64,000 bases of DNA from Avena insularis. Lineage: Eukaryota > Streptophyta > Magnoliopsida > Poales > Poaceae. Positions 48,413-61,240 of this stretch are shown here, piece after piece. The first letter of the stretch is position 1, and each line of letters starts with the position of its first letter. The notes under the pieces were generated by a model that was not told the origin of the DNA, made no database searches, and saw only the letters and a list, made by a program, of their open reading frames with translations. The translations under genes were made by a program, and so were the position numbers. The stretch lies in the NCBI GenBank assembly GCA_023614405.1, contig CM042694.1, forward strand, positions 477,001,392-477,065,391, given 5' to 3'.

Positions 48413-49076
48413 CATCCCCCTTGTTTTCTGGCAGAGCTTGCATGCCAAAAATTAGTTGCTCCACTTCTAGTATAAGGATGATTTCAACACTCCATCGTCC
48501 AGTGGTTGTCTTAGGGCGATAACTCTATATCGGCCATACGTGCTAAGTGCGATAAATATATAGATCAGCCACTTTATATCCAGGCTTATTGTCACTTCGG
48601 TATAACTTCTACAAATATTTGCCTTCGAGAACAGCCACTTTAATCTTGACGGCTGATGGATACGATGAATGTCTTCATGAACAACTCCAACAATGATCCT
48701 CACCTAGTCTTTATCCAAGTTCTCAAGAAAAATATTACCAATTGTTCGGCAATAAAGAACATTACCTATTAAAGAGTATCCGAAGAACACCTGAACTGTC
48801 ATGTTCACCCTTTAGTTCATATTTTCATGTAATAAACACATGGCTTCCTCTATTCTTCATCTACACCTGCACTAGATCTTTCATTAGTTGCTGAAACGTT
48901 GTTCTCCAATCCGGCCTTACCTATGTTGGCGAAACAAAGCATCGTCTCTTGTAGAATATGAAATATATCATGATTAACATTGTAGTCAGATGCTTATTGA
49001 GCCAACTCATTTTCTCTTTTGTTTTCATGTCTAGATATATGAGAAATTATTAATCAACCAGATATGAAATTCACAT
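48413..49076 (-). other. 3' internal tail of the minus-strand element with polypurine tract
   Basis: No intact gene. The minus strand ends AAAACAAGGGGGATG just before the 3' LTR head TGTTGACACTCG, a polypurine tract at about 48413-48427. Confidence 0.6.
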
Positions 49077-49268
49077 CTAGACATGTATGAAAATAAATAA
49101 CAAGTGATTCGTTGAAACTTTGGTAAACGATGGACATTGTTGCACTACTCGCAGCGAATCACTAGAAGCCTCAATATGTGTAGCACCTATAGCAATAAAA
49201 AGCTCTAGCACGAATAGAAAAGCTTCACATTCGGCTATATGGTTTGTGCAAGATACTCTAAGAGGCAT
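49077..49268 (-). pseudogene. Archaeal-type RNase H fragment (Tat lineage)
   Basis: The minus-strand frame reads TNHIAECEAFLFVLELFIAI then GATHIEASSDSLRVVQQ. This is the TNNxAEYEALLxGL...DSxLVxxQ signature of the second RNase H carried by Tat-lineage gypsy elements, with the acids E and D kept. It is the only pol remnant seen in this element. Confidence 0.68.
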
Positions 49269-49958
49269 GAGACTTCAGAAAACAACACCATAAGGAGATA
49301 AATAAACAATACCAATGCATTGATTATTGCTTTTAAAACTGAACAGTCAAAATATAATATCCATGGTACTTGTCTCAATCTTCAATAGAACTAAGGACGA
49401 TGTTAGAAAACCACATCGACCATGATTGGATAATGATCTCAGGGCGATAGAATAAATATCGGTCATATATTATTGCCCCAATGGACATGCATAATCCATC
49501 CACAAATGTATGTACAGCCGAAGTAAGCAAAACAACATATCTTATTATGAACTTCAAGCATTCGTCCTCTTGGATTAGCAACAAAATTGCAACTAATCAT
49601 ATGAATAATGATTTGGCAATAGCCTTTCATGATGTACAGAATTATGATGCATCCATGGATCAAAAGAAATCCATGGTGGGTAACCAATCATACCTGGGGA
49701 TGAATTCCATGGCATAGTCATTAATGGTCAAGTATAATAATATGGATGATGTGTTGGCGAAGCTTTTGATAGTGATACCGAATTCATTGGCCTGATCATT
49801 TGTTGGCTTTATTCTTTTTGTTCTCCACACTTGATGCCCTTCTTATGCTAGGATCTTGCACATCTTCCTTGCCATGAGGGTTTCCTCTTTTCGATCGTAG
49901 GCCAATATAGCTTCTTCTCTTGCCAATTTGATAAGCCGAGTGAGCATCTCGGCTGTGG

Positions 49959-52900
49959 TTACGTTTCACACAATGGCACAAATTTATTAATCTTAGGCAC
50001 CTTCAATTTTGCTTGTTTAGATTTAGAAATTGGGTCTTTGAAAGTTACTCGCTTCACTTCCTTGCCCTTAGTAGCCAACATCAATTCAACTGGCTTCTCA
50101 TTATTTTGAATCGAATTTGAAACAACACACTTGCGTCCATCCTTTTTGATTTGGTATACTTTCTTGACCACTTCTTTCTTTACCCATGAACTCCAGACTA
50201 ATTCTTTTTGATTGAAATGGTCTTTAACGCGTGTTTGTAGATCAATTGATCTTTTTGGAGCTGCACAATTTGGGTGAGATGATCTAGAATTAGATGTATA
50301 ATGTACCCGTGAATCATACCTTTCCCATGATGGATATGAATAAAAGTCAGCGTAGGAAGGTATCCATGACATTGGCATTGGTGGCCCAAAAGGACGATAT
50401 GAATTTGTTGCATTAAATTTCTTCTTTCGACAATCCCTGTCTTTAGACTTTTGCCTTGGGGGTGACCTTTATGCTTTTGAATTACTTGGCCGATAAGCAC
50501 TTTTTTCTTCACTCTCCTTTTGATATTTTTCCAACAACTGAGCGAAAGTTACCTTTGACTTTTTACCCTTGTGCTTATTGCGTCCTTTATCTTTCTGAGT
50601 TTTCCACGCATCGATATTAGATTTTTCTTGTTGCCCCCTAGTGCTTGATATATTCATTGTAGATTCAATGGAACTCTTACCTTCAAGAACATTTTCAATA
50701 TGCTCTTCAACAATATATTTGCTTGAAAGCTTGATTCCATCATCTTCCTTGTGTACCTGCTCATCATTAAATGAATCGACTAGAGGTAACCGATGTAATA
50801 TCTTTTGGCCATCAAGACCAATCGAAATAGATTGGTCATCAATTTGTGTTTCAACAAATTTCAACCGTCCTTTATTAACAGCCGATTGTACTATTTGATG
50901 AAACATGTTGTAATCCTCTATACTATGCTTGAACGAAGCATGCAACTTGCAATACATTCGTCCTTGTAATGATGATTCAACATTGTGACCAAGAATTCTA
51001 ATATAACCATTTTTTAGCAACATATCAAATATATGATCACACATTCTTAAACTATAGTACACCTTTTATCTTCTAACCGATCTTTTTGTGAGAACGGCTT
51101 TGGACATGAGCAACCAAATGGTTCAGATTCTATATCATCCAATTTGACTATGCATTGTTTTGTGCACCTCTCTTTAGATGTCTTTGAATACATAGCTATA
51201 CTAGCATCGGCTTTATCAAGAGATAATAACCTTGGCTTTAGGTTTTTAAAACCAATAAAGTTAAAACATGTACGTCTCACTTGAGACCAAATGTTAGCCA
51301 AGTATGAAATAAACGAAGCTACCCATGTACATATAAAATTAAGATGAAACAATAGGGAAAACTTATGCTGTGATAATTTGTTATTATCGGTCTCTCTAAA
51401 GGGCACAATGTGTTGACCGATATGTTTTGTGGCAATTATATTTCTAACAAATGAAGTACCTTTCTCAATTGGTCTTTCATAACTTATGAGAATTTTGTTA
51501 ATAGATGCATCAACAATAAAGTTTTGACCAAATCGGAATATAAGTAAATTATTTTCTATATGTACCTCTTTGAAGACGTTGGGAGAGTATGATAGTTGCA
51601 TGACCTCAACAATATCTTGCACGGCGTCTAGATAATTCTCCAACGCCTTGTCTTTTTTCTTTTCTAGATTTTGTGCCTCTTCACTTTGATGCTCTTTTTC
51701 AGTCGAACATTGTTTGGCTATATCTTGTTGTTGTTGATGTGCACAAATTTCTTTGGCATGAAATTCATCGGGCAACATGTAAGCTCCCTTACGTCCAGAA
51801 AAATCAAGCATAACAGTTTTGCTAAGCTTGCCATGCTCTTGATCAACAAAGCTTGCTTCTTCTGATTCGGTAGATTTAGCACATGTATTCTCTGATTCGG
51901 CTTTTTAAATAACCGAATAAACCATCCTAGCTGAATCATTTGTACCTTCAGGAGTTTCATCAGATTCAAAAGCTTCTTCTTTTTGCCTTGTTGTAGCAGA
52001 GGGTTCAGCTTCATTGCTGTGTGGAGGAGATGAATTGATTCCTACAACTTGAGTCGTATTGTCTTGATAGTCCTTTTCAAGACTTGCAAGAAACTTCTAT
52101 AGTTCTTCTTCTTCAAGTTTTTTCTTATATGCTTCATGATCCTCTTTCATCTTCTTTTCAAGTGCATTAAACTCCTCATCACGCTTCTTCTTGAGTGTCT
52201 CAAATAATTGAAGATGTTCCTTTGATAAATCATCAAATATAATGATATTATCAGCGTTAACCTCAGCTGCACATGGTTTCCTCCCAATGCTTTTAGTTTC
52301 TTTCGATAACATAGTGGCTGAAACTTAGCAATTGAGAAGGGGAAAACCTGATTTTGTTTGCCTTATACTCCTCTTCACGCTTCTTGTTGTATGCCTCATA
52401 AGCTTGTATTGTAGCAAGATCGTGGGGCCTCTCTTCTAGTTGTTGGTGAAGAGAATTAAGCTTCTTGAACTCAGCTGCAAGTTTTTCCTTCAAGTCATTT
52501 GTTCTTGCATAAGAATTCCTCCCAATGCTTTTTGTATCTTTCGGCAATGAGGTGTCACCGAAACTTTGCAATTGTGCGGGGGACGTACCATACGCTACAG
52601 TACTAGATGAAGGCACATTATCTTCTGTTGAGTTTCCACTTATTAGGCTATAACCATAAAGGTGTGAAGCCGAATTATGAATTTCATGAGTTGCATACGG
52701 TGCTGAAACATAAGGTGTAGCATATGATGACTGAGAGTAATTAGGCAAATAACTAGTTGTAGCATGTCCAATTTCCCTATCCATCGGCATGTTTGAAGCT
52801 AAACCTAGAAATTGCAACTTATTTGCCAATGAATATGAAGATAAAACACTTGGTTGCATGTTATTGAAATTTCTAACATCGGGTGTTTCATATGGATTAA

Positions 52901-53066
52901 CAGAATTCATCAAGTTATTCATTGGCATATAAATTTCTAGGATTGTCGATGCATGAGAATTCGAATTTACATGTTGTAAGTTACTAAGATAATTTGAAGC
53001 ATGTAGATTATTATACATCGGCTTTTGCACATAGTAAAAACTAGGGCTAGCCGATACACTACACAT
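49959..53066 (-). pseudogene. Degenerate gag-like region of the minus-strand gypsy element
   Basis: Minus-strand open pieces follow in order with frame changes: 52293-53066 (257 codons, N/S/Y-rich, with ELKEKLAAEFKKLNSLHQQL-like charged helix near its end), 52097-52312 (KKKRDEEFNALEKKMKED), 51718-52014, 51047-51811, 50469-51062 (WKTQKDKGRNKHKGKKSK, then VTFAQLLEKYQKES) and 49959-50378 (VYQIKKDGRKCV). The VTFxxLLxKY and YxxKKDGRK phrases resemble gag tails of large grass Tat-lineage elements. At least five frameshifts or stops break it. No zinc knuckle was found. Confidence 0.6.
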
Positions 53067-53196
53067 ATCAAAAGATCTAGCAACATCAACATAAGATTAA
53101 TATGAATCTACGTAGGAAGATTGAGGATTCATGATACTGCTTGTAGATTGCAGCCTCTTCGTAATAAGAACGGGTTGGAGACCATTTGAATCTTTG

Positions 53197-53214
53197 TCCC
53201 CAGCGGAGTCGCCA
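53197..53214 (-). other. Primer-binding-site-like sequence
   Basis: The minus strand reads TGGCGACTCCGCTGGGGA seven bases after the inner LTR edge. It starts TGG as expected for pairing with a tRNA CCA end. The same phrase is common next to LTRs in grass gypsy elements. The tRNA is not assigned. Confidence 0.55.
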
Positions 53215-53221
53215 AAGACTG

Positions 53222-54466
53222 TGTTCGCACACGAACATGTCACCTTATACCCTCGGCGTCGATCGTGGTGCACGACAACACGCGCTGAGGGAGGCTCGCC
53301 AGAAGTGTGGTACGCAAGACAGTCCGGCGAGAGCCTTTGAAGACCCTGAAACCCCACTCGCCTGAGAGGGACCCCGTCAGGGAGACGCGGTGGCTATGGG
53401 ATGCCCTAGGTCCGCCTGACCGCCCCTAGATCCTCGTGGATTCGCAGCCCACTAGTATTAAGAACTGTGGAAGAACGAGAAGAAAGATACAAGGGAGAGA
53501 GATAAAAGTAGATGAAAAAGTAGTAGATGTGTTTGTTCGATTGGTGTTGGTTTAATCGGCCGTCACCCTCATGTATATAAGGAGCAGCTAGACTTTCCAT
53601 GCAAGAAAGAGACTTGGAATCACGTCCAAAACCCTAGTTGGGGTCAAATTCGGATGGTCTGGTCTGAACTTTTCTTAACTGTTCGGCCAAAAACTGGTAT
53701 GTACATTCTGGACCTATTTTGAGGTAGTTAGCGAGTTCAGATCAAAATGTCGTAAAAAGCAAAGTTGTGCGTCTCAAAACAGCGAACAACTTTGATGTTG
53801 GCCTCTTTTTTATATGATCTTATCTTGATGGACTTTTCGCCTTATTTCCGTATCAAACTCGGATTTAGACCGAACGAATTTAATTTAATTCGGCCGTATC
53901 TTGAATCTAGAGGTCACATACTTGCTGATATGAAGATGACTCCAAAAGCAAAGTTGTTCATCTCGAAAAACGAATAACTTTCATGTTTTGCACTTTTGCA
54001 TCCGAATTGATCTTGACTGCTCAATCTTGGTCGTAAGCAGATAAGTTAGTCTAGCGGTTTTCAGCCGAATTTTCGACTTTTGTCCACGCCAAAGGTGAGA
54101 CAAGTCTGTGGTCAGGCGACGAAAAAGACTAAACCGAGTATTTTGCCTTTATGTATTATATTTGCTCTCAAATTTTCATACTAACTCGGATTGAGATGAT
54201 TCAAAAACAAAAGTCACTTATTTCGACGATATGCACAACTTTTGTGTTCGGCACTTTTTCATTTGAGGTCATCTTAAAGGCATTATAGTAGAAGCCACCA
54301 TATATCAGTCTTCGAGTCTTCTCTAAACACTAGCATAGTCGGCTATTAAGCCTGATCATGGTTTAACTTGATACGGTGCCTCTTTGATGATGATTAATAA
54401 TCCTCCAAGTGGACTTTTCCAAGTGTCTCTCTTCATTTTCCTTGATTAGCTACAATCCCAAAACGA
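53222..54466 (-). repeat. 5' LTR of the minus-strand element, outer end clipped
   Basis: It matches 47161-48412 throughout. The outer end stops at CCCAAAACGA against CCCAAAACGAGTGTCAACA in the other LTR, a loss of about 8-9 bp right at the target duplication. Confidence 0.82.
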
Positions 54467-55026
54467 GTTATCGAGTTGAAATTAGGGAGACAATAGCCAA
54501 GGAAAAAAAGTTCAATCATGCACACGTTTATTCTATTGAGAGGATAACATGTGGGACCCAGAAGCCTGATTAAATGGCAGATGCATCGATCAACGCCATC
54601 AAGTTCAAAACAGGGTAGCGTGAGCGTAGGAAAAAATTTCATCATACACACGGTTCTTCTAATGAGAGGCTGTGAGGCCCAGCAGCCTGACTAAACGGCA
54701 AATGCATCGAGCAATATTATCGAGTTTAAATTAGGGAGGCGCGACCAAAAAGTATGGTCCGCTAGATACACTTACGTCTAGGACCCACACGCCTAAAAAT
54801 ACATTGGCGATTCAACATCGTGCGAGGAACCGAAAATCTTGCTTCTGCCACGCGCTGACCGAGCTTCCTTCATATTTTTAGCGGTTTCGTCATAGTAGAA
54901 GGCCGTGAAACCTGAAAAAAAGTTTTCCATCAGCCACGATTGAGCCGAGAAATTCGTCGCGGGAGACACGCCTTCTACAAAGACCGACGGGTCAAGTCGT
55001 TGCGGATGAACACTTTTCTTGTAGTG

Positions 55027-55646
55027 ACGAGTTGATCACGTAATGTGATATATAATGTATCGAGGGAGATGGGTTTGAGACCCACACAATGAGTTGTTCA
55101 AAGTGTTAACCCACTCTATGTGATCGGAGATCCCGTGAATTAGAGCTAGGAGACAAGTTGTTGACCAGCTGAGAGGAGAGTATGCCCATATTATATTTAC
55201 ACCTCTATAAATATGCAATACTCTCTTACTCTGCATGGCAGGTTGATATTTATCTTAATATGTTCCAAGTGGCTTTTCTAAGCAGAGATGTTGTCATATA
55301 GAAGATCTATTGAGTAACACACCTATATGAGCCTGACTGTCAAATGTCGTAGTCCGTGAGAGTTGGGTCCTCTCTAATAAACTCATGAAAGGCCCTGGAG
55401 TATGCCGCATAAGCTCCAAACCGCGAGGAAGCCATGCGGTATCCCTATACTGGTCTAGCTTTTGTGTGAAACTAGTGTGCAGAAAACTTATAGTTCAAGG
55501 CATAGTCCACTATTCAAGTTGCTAGCTAGTGTAGCATGAAGTTTAATATGAAAGTTCAACTTAATAGTCTCCACTACACACCGGTACATAAAACAATATT
55601 CTGGAATAAAAGTGATGTGACGTGCCAATGAGACTTTGTGGAGGAT
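55027..55646 (+). mobile_element. 3' internal end of a copia-type element with polypurine tract
   Basis: Non-coding tail directly after the CACTA end. It includes the phrases GTGATCGGAGATCCCGTGAA and CCCTATACTGGTCTAGCTT, and ends GACTTTGTGGAGGAT before the LTR head. I recognise this as the region just before the 3' LTR in abundant Triticeae copia elements (from general knowledge, not a search). Its own coding part lies left of the CACTA junction and is missing. Confidence 0.6.
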
Positions 55647-58600
55647 TGTTAGAATTTGAGGTGTTTGCATGTGGGTTTTTTGCCCATAACAAATACAAAT
55701 TCTGAAATTCTCTTTGGACAATTATTTGTGGCATCTCATGTGTGTGCTAGTGGTGCTAAAGTTTAGTCCCACATTGCTAGTTGAGTGAGAGTTACACCTC
55801 CTTATATATGTAACACCCTCGAATCGGCTCTATGAAAGTTTTAGCATTTCCCGCCAAACCCGCATAGAAACGATTCAAAGATGCCCACCAGGCACTTGCC
55901 TGTGGGTGGAAAATGAAGTAATATCATTACACAATAGTCCATGATGGAACCCACAGAATATACATATACAACAACGAATCTATGAGTCAAGAATACAGAT
56001 ATACAATACAAAGATCCAAATCATTTTGAAAACGATACAACATCCGAGTACGGATAAGATGCAAATGGGGCCAAGAGCCCTCAAGAATAACCAATGGCAT
56101 CCATAACCCTTCCCAGGCCAAGCCAGAAGGGTAACCCTGCTAACGACGTCAAACTTATACCTATATCAAAACAAAAGGGATGCCGATAAAGGGCAAAGGA
56201 AAAAGGTAGCGGTCATTACTGAGGCCAGTACATGGCGAGTCTAGAATTCAGCGGCTCTCGCCTACATAGGTATGGTGGACTAAAGTGGCAGCGAAGCATG
56301 CACTAAACTACCTATAGAGACTCGATACAACTGTCGGCTATTAGAGAGGGATAAGGAAGACCTATTCGAATCCAACCTGATACTAACACCAAACATACCC
56401 ATCCTGGCATTTCCCCCTCGAGACCATACGAGGAAGTCATTCCAAGGAAACTCACACGGTTGGGTGTTTTATTCATTCGCTCCATGGTGGTTATCCATCT
56501 TACTAGTCATATCAGATCCAAGTCATATTATAACAGCAATTCTTTAGTTATAGTTGTCTATGATCCAGAAACTATGCTCCAAGTCATCCATAACCGTGGA
56601 CAAGGCTTTTTGAAAAGATTTAACCCTACAGGGGTGCACCAAAGTATCCACACGCACTTCACCCCTTGTTGTCAGATCCGAATATGAGCAAGATCCTGAA
56701 CATACACCCAACAGTATGCGACAGGGCTTTGGACACGACATTTCCCAGACCCAAAGCAAGTACACGAGGGCCACCCCACTAAGATACCCGCAACAAAGTC
56801 GACCGTCTCCGATACGGACCTAGGGTATGTGGCGACGACTGTAAACGACTGGGAACTCGAAAGTGTGACTGGGCTTGTCAATACAGTGGAAACGTGGCAC
56901 AGGGTTCCTAAATAGTACAAGCGCTCTACACGCAATCGTAAATAAAGTAGTAAAGTATGACATAGGTACAGAATAGTAATAACACTGCAAACTAGTTTGT
57001 GGACCCAGTATAGTACTTTGAAATCAAGTAGTAAGCCGATGAGGTGCCCACCCACCCACATGTGGTCAGCTCGCTCGATCTCGGAACAAGTGTCAAGAAC
57101 TCGGGTCCTAGGTTGACACAAGTGGGCGGTTAAAAAACAAATATTGACTATTACCCACTGGTGCCTCTGCATTATATCTATTTCCATTTTAATTGACAAG
57201 TTATATTGAAATTCATGATCATCTCCACCTTTAAGCATGTGTCAATCTCCCAACCACTATGGAACAACAACGACGTGAAGCAACACCTAAACAAGCATCT
57301 ACAACTCGCAAGGCCGACTGTCTATCAAACAACAGGCAATAGGATGTGTCTAAGGCGATATAGAGGCTGTGAGGACTATAAATGGTGCACGGAAACTAAA
57401 GCATCACAACACGAATAGCAATAGATCAATAGGAGGAAATAAAGACTATAAAAGCAAAATAGGTAGAAAGGGGGAGAATGCTCGCCTGGGAAACACTGCC
57501 GGAGATACATTATCAGAAGAACTTGTCGACACTCGCATCCACTCAACGACCTAATCCATAAAGAAGCAAAGCAATAAAAGAAACACCGAATGCACTATTT
57601 AATACTACGGCAGAAGATCGGGCATGTTCATGATATGATGCATGACATGGAGAAGATGTGATGCAATTAGGCAATATTAAGTGAAATTGGGGTCCCGACA
57701 ATTAGTTAGGAGGTTCATGTTGTTTAGCTACCTCGCAATTTAAATGTTGTCTTAACAAGGCAAAACATGGCATCATTTCGTTGTGCCAATTTAAATGGAG
57801 CCAATATAAGACAAGAATAGCCCGCATATGCGCTCTATATTTAATTATGAGGAGAATTGGCAAAATACCCCCAAACAAATGAATATGTATGTGAGCATGA
57901 ACAATTAAAGCAACAAGTTGATATCATATATTATAAAAATAGGGGTATCGAAAAAGGGGGTCACACATCAAGGTCAGAAGATCTTGGGGTTTCGGGGCTC
58001 GACAGGATCGGTCTTCGCCTCCGGAAATGGGGTCTTGGCGTCCATGAAGGAGAGCATGAAGCCGGTGCCAGGGTTCGGGCTTCGGATCCGGGATTGGGGG
58101 TATCGTCTTCCAAGGTCGAGGTCTTGGCATTTTCAGTTCCGCCCAGAAAATCTTGTCAGGATTCTCGTCAATCGCGAGGGTCTTGAACATCCGCGCGAAC
58201 TTCACCACATCTTCTTGTTGCAACAGCTTTGCCACATCTGAACACCAAAGTCACATCACACATACACCACTATTACCACTTCACGTTAACAAAATACGAT
58301 CATGTTCTCCTAGAATAGGACACGACGGTTGGCCTCGCGTGCCAGGAAGATGCCTAGGACACGGTAGCAAGCGCGGGCAGAGGAGGCGGTGTGGGTGTGT
58401 GGAAAAGGGCTCCGCGGGGGCGCCATCCTTGGTCGGAGCAGCGGAGATGGTGGCGGCAAGAAGCAGGCCAGCGACTAGACAAGCGGGATGGCAAGCTCGT
58501 GGCGATGCTTGGGAGGCCGCATGTCGGTAGGTGTTGGCGGCCTGCAGGGTGCAGCTTTGGACGGCGAGGCGGCGCAGCCGGCGGAGAAGCGAGCGAGGTG

Positions 58601-61240
58601 ATCTGGCTTGAAGAGGCGCGAGAAGGCCTGAGAGGAATCACAACGAGGTCTTTGGCAGTGGCGCGAGCAGGGCGGCAGGCGTGCATTGACATCTCGAAGC
58701 GGAGGCTGGCGCATTCGATGGGGTGGGGTTGCGAGGCACACGACGCCCCTGCGGGACGGCAGAGAAGGCCCTTGGCAGTGGCGCGAAACACGGGGAAGGG
58801 AGCACGCGAGGAGCTCGGAGGGGATCGCGATTTGGGAAGAGATAGGGGTAGGTGGAGGTCGACGCCGAGGTAGGGCCAGGGTGAGCGAGGCGCGCTTGCG
58901 GCGTGGTGGTTTTCAACGTGGGGTGGACGCGGTCGAGCGAGCGGGACGGGGTCACGTGTGACGGTTTTGTTCAGCTGGTCCGCGTGCATCGCATGAGGAT
59001 AGGGCCAGGATTGCGTCGGGCGGTGTGGAATCAGGAAAGGGTAACGTGTCGAGGATGTATGGGATCGCGGGTGGTTTGGCGTGTATGCGGGATGGGCGAC
59101 GGCGTGCGGTGTAGGGTCGTGGGGTGGGCCGCTCGCGTCGCTGCGACGTGTGTGTGTGTGTGGTTGGTCCAGGGTGGTTGTGCGTGGCCGCGTGAGTAAG
59201 TGGCGGCGACAACGGTTTTTGTTTGAATGGACAATGGGTGAAAATGAAGGGGACCCAAAAGAACAGAAAATTACACACGGGTCCAAAATATAGCACAAAG
59301 GACCTCGGGAAAAACTTGGAAAGCAATCAAGTCCCTAGTCCCCATCCTCCTCTAGCACCCATCGCTCCATCGTCGGGCTGCAGCGGCAACTCCGGGGACA
59401 CACCACTTGGAGACGCGGCGCGGAAGGAATTCGACCGGTGGAGCAGCAGCGACGGAGCGGCAGCCCTACTGTCCTTCAGTCTGGCGCAAAGACAGAAAGA
59501 AACCACCACGAGCCATCAGAGACAAGCTCCTCAAGCAACTGCCGCTGCAGGCTCCCAGGTTGCACACACGCGACGACCACCAAGGGCACCGGCGCCGACA
59601 GGAGGGGAAGCCTACTGCGGCACGGACAACGCCAACGACGGGACGAAGAATAAAAGGTCGACGCGGCCACTCGATCTCCCTTGCCGCCACGGCCGGCCAG
59701 GAAACGGGCAACCCAGCGACCGCCTCCACGCCAACCTCCCTCGCCACCAAGGCAGGCCAAGGAGAGCGAAGAGGCAACAGGTATCCACGCCAATCGCTGG
59801 CTCCTAGGCGCCATATGAAGGGGCTTGCCACCAGAGGGCCTCCACCTTGAAACCACCATCGATCCAAGAGGAGGCAGACTGGGGTAGATCAATGGCGCTG
59901 CACCGGAGCACCAAGAGAAGCCCCTGCCACATCCAGATCAAGCCGAGGAGGGCCCGTTCGGCCAATCCCCCCTGCCACCACGACTGGCTGGGAGTGGAAG
60001 AACAGAGCCACCACGAGCTTGATGCGGAGTGGCGGGTCTTATTATGGAGATCTCGGATCCAGAGACGAAGCACACCAACTCCGACCGCCAGAGCATGCCG
60101 GGCCCAGCCTCCACCACCGAATGTGGCGAGCCCGACCCCTGGCAACGACACCCTACTCCACAGCTACTAGCACAATGGCCACCAACCCTAGAACTAAACC
60201 TAAAACTACTCCGGCACCTCCCCTCCGCCACCTCCGGTCGCCATGGCCGCTGGAGGGGCTCGGCATCAGCCCGGATGTGCGAGATCTAGGAGGGAACTGT
60301 AGCGGGCTATCATGGGAGGGGAGGGGAAGCGAAAAAGTTGCGACAGTGGGTTAGGTCTAGGGTTTAGCTAGTTAGCGTTTGAGTCTAGGTTAGATCTATG
60401 TTTTAGACGGGCTAGGTAGTAGGTAGTCTGGCCCGGTTGGGCCTCTGGCCTGATCGACTAGATTGCCTCCAGGGACAAAAAAAAATTATTTTATTAGATT
60501 ACTATTTTATTTTTAAAAGCCTTTCGTAAATAGTTTTTAGACAAAATAAAATATTCAGAAGAGTGGGATTTTGATTTGAATTGAAGAAGGGGAATATCTA
60601 GAAAACAACATAGCCTTTTAGAAAATAGTTTTCGGTAAAAAGATACATGATGACATGACTATGCTCAAATGCAATGTGGCATGATGATATAAGCATGCGG
60701 TCATGATGATGCACAAAACCAAACAACGGGCGATTTTCTAGTAGTGGTTGTACCCGGGTTCTACAATATACTAGGTTGTTCTACCACTCACTAAGGCGTA
60801 AGAAGAAGAGCAGCTCTCGCGCACTCCTCCTCCGATGCCTTCCGTCTCGCTTTGCCACGCCAGGTCACACCATTCCTCGCTTCGTCACGATGCGCGTGTG
60901 CTGCGGGTTGCGGGAATCTCGTCGAGCCGAATTTTATTTTTGTTGTTCAAGAAAAAATAATCATGGATTAATTACGAGTCATTAACGAACACGTTAATTA
61001 GTCAGATGTTTCCATATTTTCAGGATCGTAGGTTGTTACCGACTCGGACGTGGGCTGAGCCTCACGATCTCCATGTCCTGCACTATATAAGCGCCTACCA
61101 TAAACCTAATTGGTACTGGCCACACGCGTCTCGTTCCAGTCTATTGCGCCTCCGCCTTTGTCTTTCCGATCTTGGCTCACAACATGCATCGTAGATCAGG
61201 ACAGGCCTCCGGAACCCTGCCGCTTGTGAACCTGTACAGG
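55647..61240 (+). mobile_element. Copia-type LTR split by the 55809-60765 solo LTR (right border approximate)
   Basis: It starts TGTTAGAATTTGAGG after the polypurine tract and continues after the insertion at 60771 with CTAGGTTGTTCTACCACTC. TATATAAGCGCC at about 61084-61095 is the promoter TATA. The right LTR edge could not be fixed, since no clear CA plus primer binding site is visible near 61.2-61.26 kb. Leader sequence and an ATG follow, so this LTR has internal sequence on both sides. Confidence 0.6.
55809..60765 (-). mobile_element. Solo LTR of a long-LTR gypsy element (5.0 kb), minus strand
   Basis: On the minus strand it starts TGTAGAACCCGGGTAC and ends GAGGGTGTTACA (TGTA/TACA ends). 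A perfect ATATA duplication flanks it (55804-55808 and 60766-60770). Removing it joins the two halves of the copia LTR. The 57.95-60.35 kb part is the GC-rich leader. Its many long ORFs on both strands, including the 314-codon one at 58354-59298, overlap in several frames and show no domain, so they are not called. A (GT)n run lies at about 59147-59162. Confidence 0.88.

Larger units (their letters stand above)
47161..54466 (-). mobile_element. Gypsy-type element, minus strand, gag-bearing, inserted in CACTA repeat
   Basis: LTRs 53222-54466 (5' in element sense) and 47161-48412 (3') share TGTTCGCACA at one end and CCCAAAACGAG at the other. GTTAT flanks the element (47156-47160 and 54467-54471). 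Removing it rejoins the CACTA unit phrase GAGCAACGTTATCGAGTT. On the minus strand a primer-binding-like sequence is next to the 5' LTR and a polypurine tract precedes the 3' LTR. The internal 4.8 kb keeps broken gag and a scrap of RNase H. Protease, RT and integrase are not seen. Confidence 0.85.
44880..55026 (+). mobile_element. Second CACTA transposon fragment, right end at 55026, interrupted by 47161-54466
   Basis: The right end reads CACTTTTCTTGTAGTG; on the other strand CACTACAAGAAAAG. The last 290 bp match the end of the copy at 31500-31792. Before it are the ~120-bp units (45.27-45.70, 46.4-47.16 and 54.47-54.75 kb) and a 0.9-kb tandem duplication. The transposase and left terminus are missing. 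The 3-bp target duplication cannot be checked. Confidence 0.78.

Noticed and set aside
58354..59298. 314-codon minus-strand ORF in GC-rich DNA
   Set aside because: It lies in the GC-rich leader of a solo LTR, overlaps other long ORFs on both strands, is Pro/Ser/Arg/His-rich without a domain, and has no codon signal distinct from composition.
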